Assembly (NCBI GenBank): GCA_001247695.2
Contig: LGRX02034310.1
Span: forward strand, 1-26,223
Reading direction: 5' to 3'
Source: Cymbomonas tetramitiformis
Taxonomy: Eukaryota; Chlorophyta; Pyramimonadophyceae; Pyramimonadales; Pyramimonadaceae
Length of the DNA: 26,223 nucleotides
A model generated the notes under the pieces. That model worked only from the letters and a program-made list of their open reading frames with translations. It did no database searches and was not told the origin of the DNA. The position numbers and the translations under genes are program-made. Shown here piece after piece: positions 25,607-26,223 of the stretch (positions within the stretch are counted from its first letter, which is position 1; every line of letters starts with the position of its first letter).

Positions 25607-25849
25607 AAGGTACACGGGGGAGGCAAGCGCTGCCAGGCTGACGGCTGCACCAAATCAGCCCAAGGCAGCACCGCGTATTGCAAGGCACACGGGGGAGGCA
25701 AGCGCTGCAAGGTTGACGGCTGCACCAAAGCAGCTCATGGTAGGACCGGGAATTGTGTTACACATGGGGGAGGCAAGCGCTGCCAGGCTGAGGGTTGCAC
25801 TAAAGCAGCTGCAGGCAGCACCGATTATTGCGTTGCACACGGGGCAAGC
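25250..25849 (+). repeat. Eight exact 75-bp zinc-finger units
   Basis: AAGCG.TGC starts at 25250, 25325, 25400, 25475, 25550, 25625, 25700 and 25775, an unbroken 75-bp period. Alternating SA and AA variants (CTKSARGST, CTKAAQSST) suggest that some duplications were of two-unit blocks. Confidence 0.95.
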
Positions 25850-26223
25850 TGCCAGGCTGACGCTGCATCAACCGGTTTATAGAAAATCGGAGTATTGCGG
25901 CGTACACGGGAGGCAGCGCCAGCGACGCCACCAACCAGCCTCAGTAGCACCGGCATTATGCACACGGGGAGGCGCCGCTAACGGTTGCACCAAATCAGTT
26001 ATAGCAGCACCGAGTATTGCAAGGCACATGGAAAAAAGTGTTAGGCTGACGGCTGCACCAAAGCAGCTCTAGGCAGCACCGAGCATTGCGCAGCACACGG
26101 GGGGGACAAGCGCTGCCACGCTGACGGATCCACCATATCAGCTAGAGGCAGCACCGAGTATTTCAAGGCACGCGGGGGAGGCAAGCGCTGTCAGGCTGAC
26201 GGCTGCACCAAATCAGCTCTAGG
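25607..26223 (+). pseudogene. Downstream decayed part of the zinc-finger array
   Basis: In frame after the TGA, three complete fingers remain (units at 25625, 25700 and 25775), then a deletion in the unit at about 25845 and a TAG at 25880-25882. From 25880 to about 26040 units are riddled with indels. Recognisable units return at about 26035, 26108 and 26183 (the last two 75 bp apart) with ligand changes (CTKS to STIS, EYC to EYF). The array runs off the right edge, so a functional stretch could lie beyond. Confidence 0.7.

Noticed and set aside
25250..26223. WRKY DNA-binding domain proper
   Set aside because: There is no WRKYGQK-type motif; only the small C-x4-C-x10-C-x2-H finger associated with WRKY19-like proteins is present.

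Overview
This is a eukaryotic nuclear window. No bacterial operons, ribosome binding sites or rRNA/tRNA genes are visible. Several reading frames join cleanly across short GT-AG introns of about 54-360 nt. An AP2 domain, an array of WRKY19-type zinc fingers and a Polinton-like DNA polymerase relic together suggest a unicellular alga, perhaps a prasinophyte green alga. That placement is inference; no marker gene in the window fixes it.

Layout. Bases 1-448 (minus) are an open exon of an unrecognised protein that runs off the left edge. Bases 543-1984 carry nine dispersed copies of a short palindrome-bearing repeat, spaced about 175 bp apart in the right half. Bases 3235-4174 (minus) are a broken protein-primed family B DNA polymerase, markedly more AT-rich than its flanks. 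Bases 5541-16981 (plus) are a very unusual stretch of coding DNA. It begins with a giant AT-hook protein holding an exact 35-residue tandem array, six 14-residue repeats and two blocks of 18-residue Ala/Val repeats. Next come a continuation in another frame, an AT-hook plus AP2 exon, an acidic/basic linker, about 26 copies of a 42-bp (14-residue) minisatellite, and a Pro/Gln-rich tail. A 174-bp cassette occurs on both sides of the AP2 exon (96.5% identical), so these pieces probably belong to one gene of about 11.4 kb or to two recently related genes. Reading-frame changes occur at a G-rich tract, at a perfect 25-bp inverted repeat and inside the minisatellite.

The right half is sparser. On the minus strand I could assemble by hand a four-exon gene of unknown function (18205-18956), three exons of a tail-anchored cytochrome b5-domain protein (20016-21216), and a possible two-exon gene (21784-22051). 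The window ends in a plus-strand zinc-finger gene (24686-25606) built of exact 75-bp units. Its frame is stopped by a TGA exactly where a zinc-ligand cysteine codon should be. Three more intact fingers follow in frame, and then the array decays.

How the genes relate. The AT-hook, AP2 and zinc-finger proteins are all likely DNA-binding nuclear proteins expanded by tandem duplication. The cytochrome b5 protein is probably an ER or outer-membrane redox partner. The polymerase is a dead mobile-element remnant. No operon-like cooperation is implied. All splice models come from reading frames and splice-site sequence only, without transcript support.
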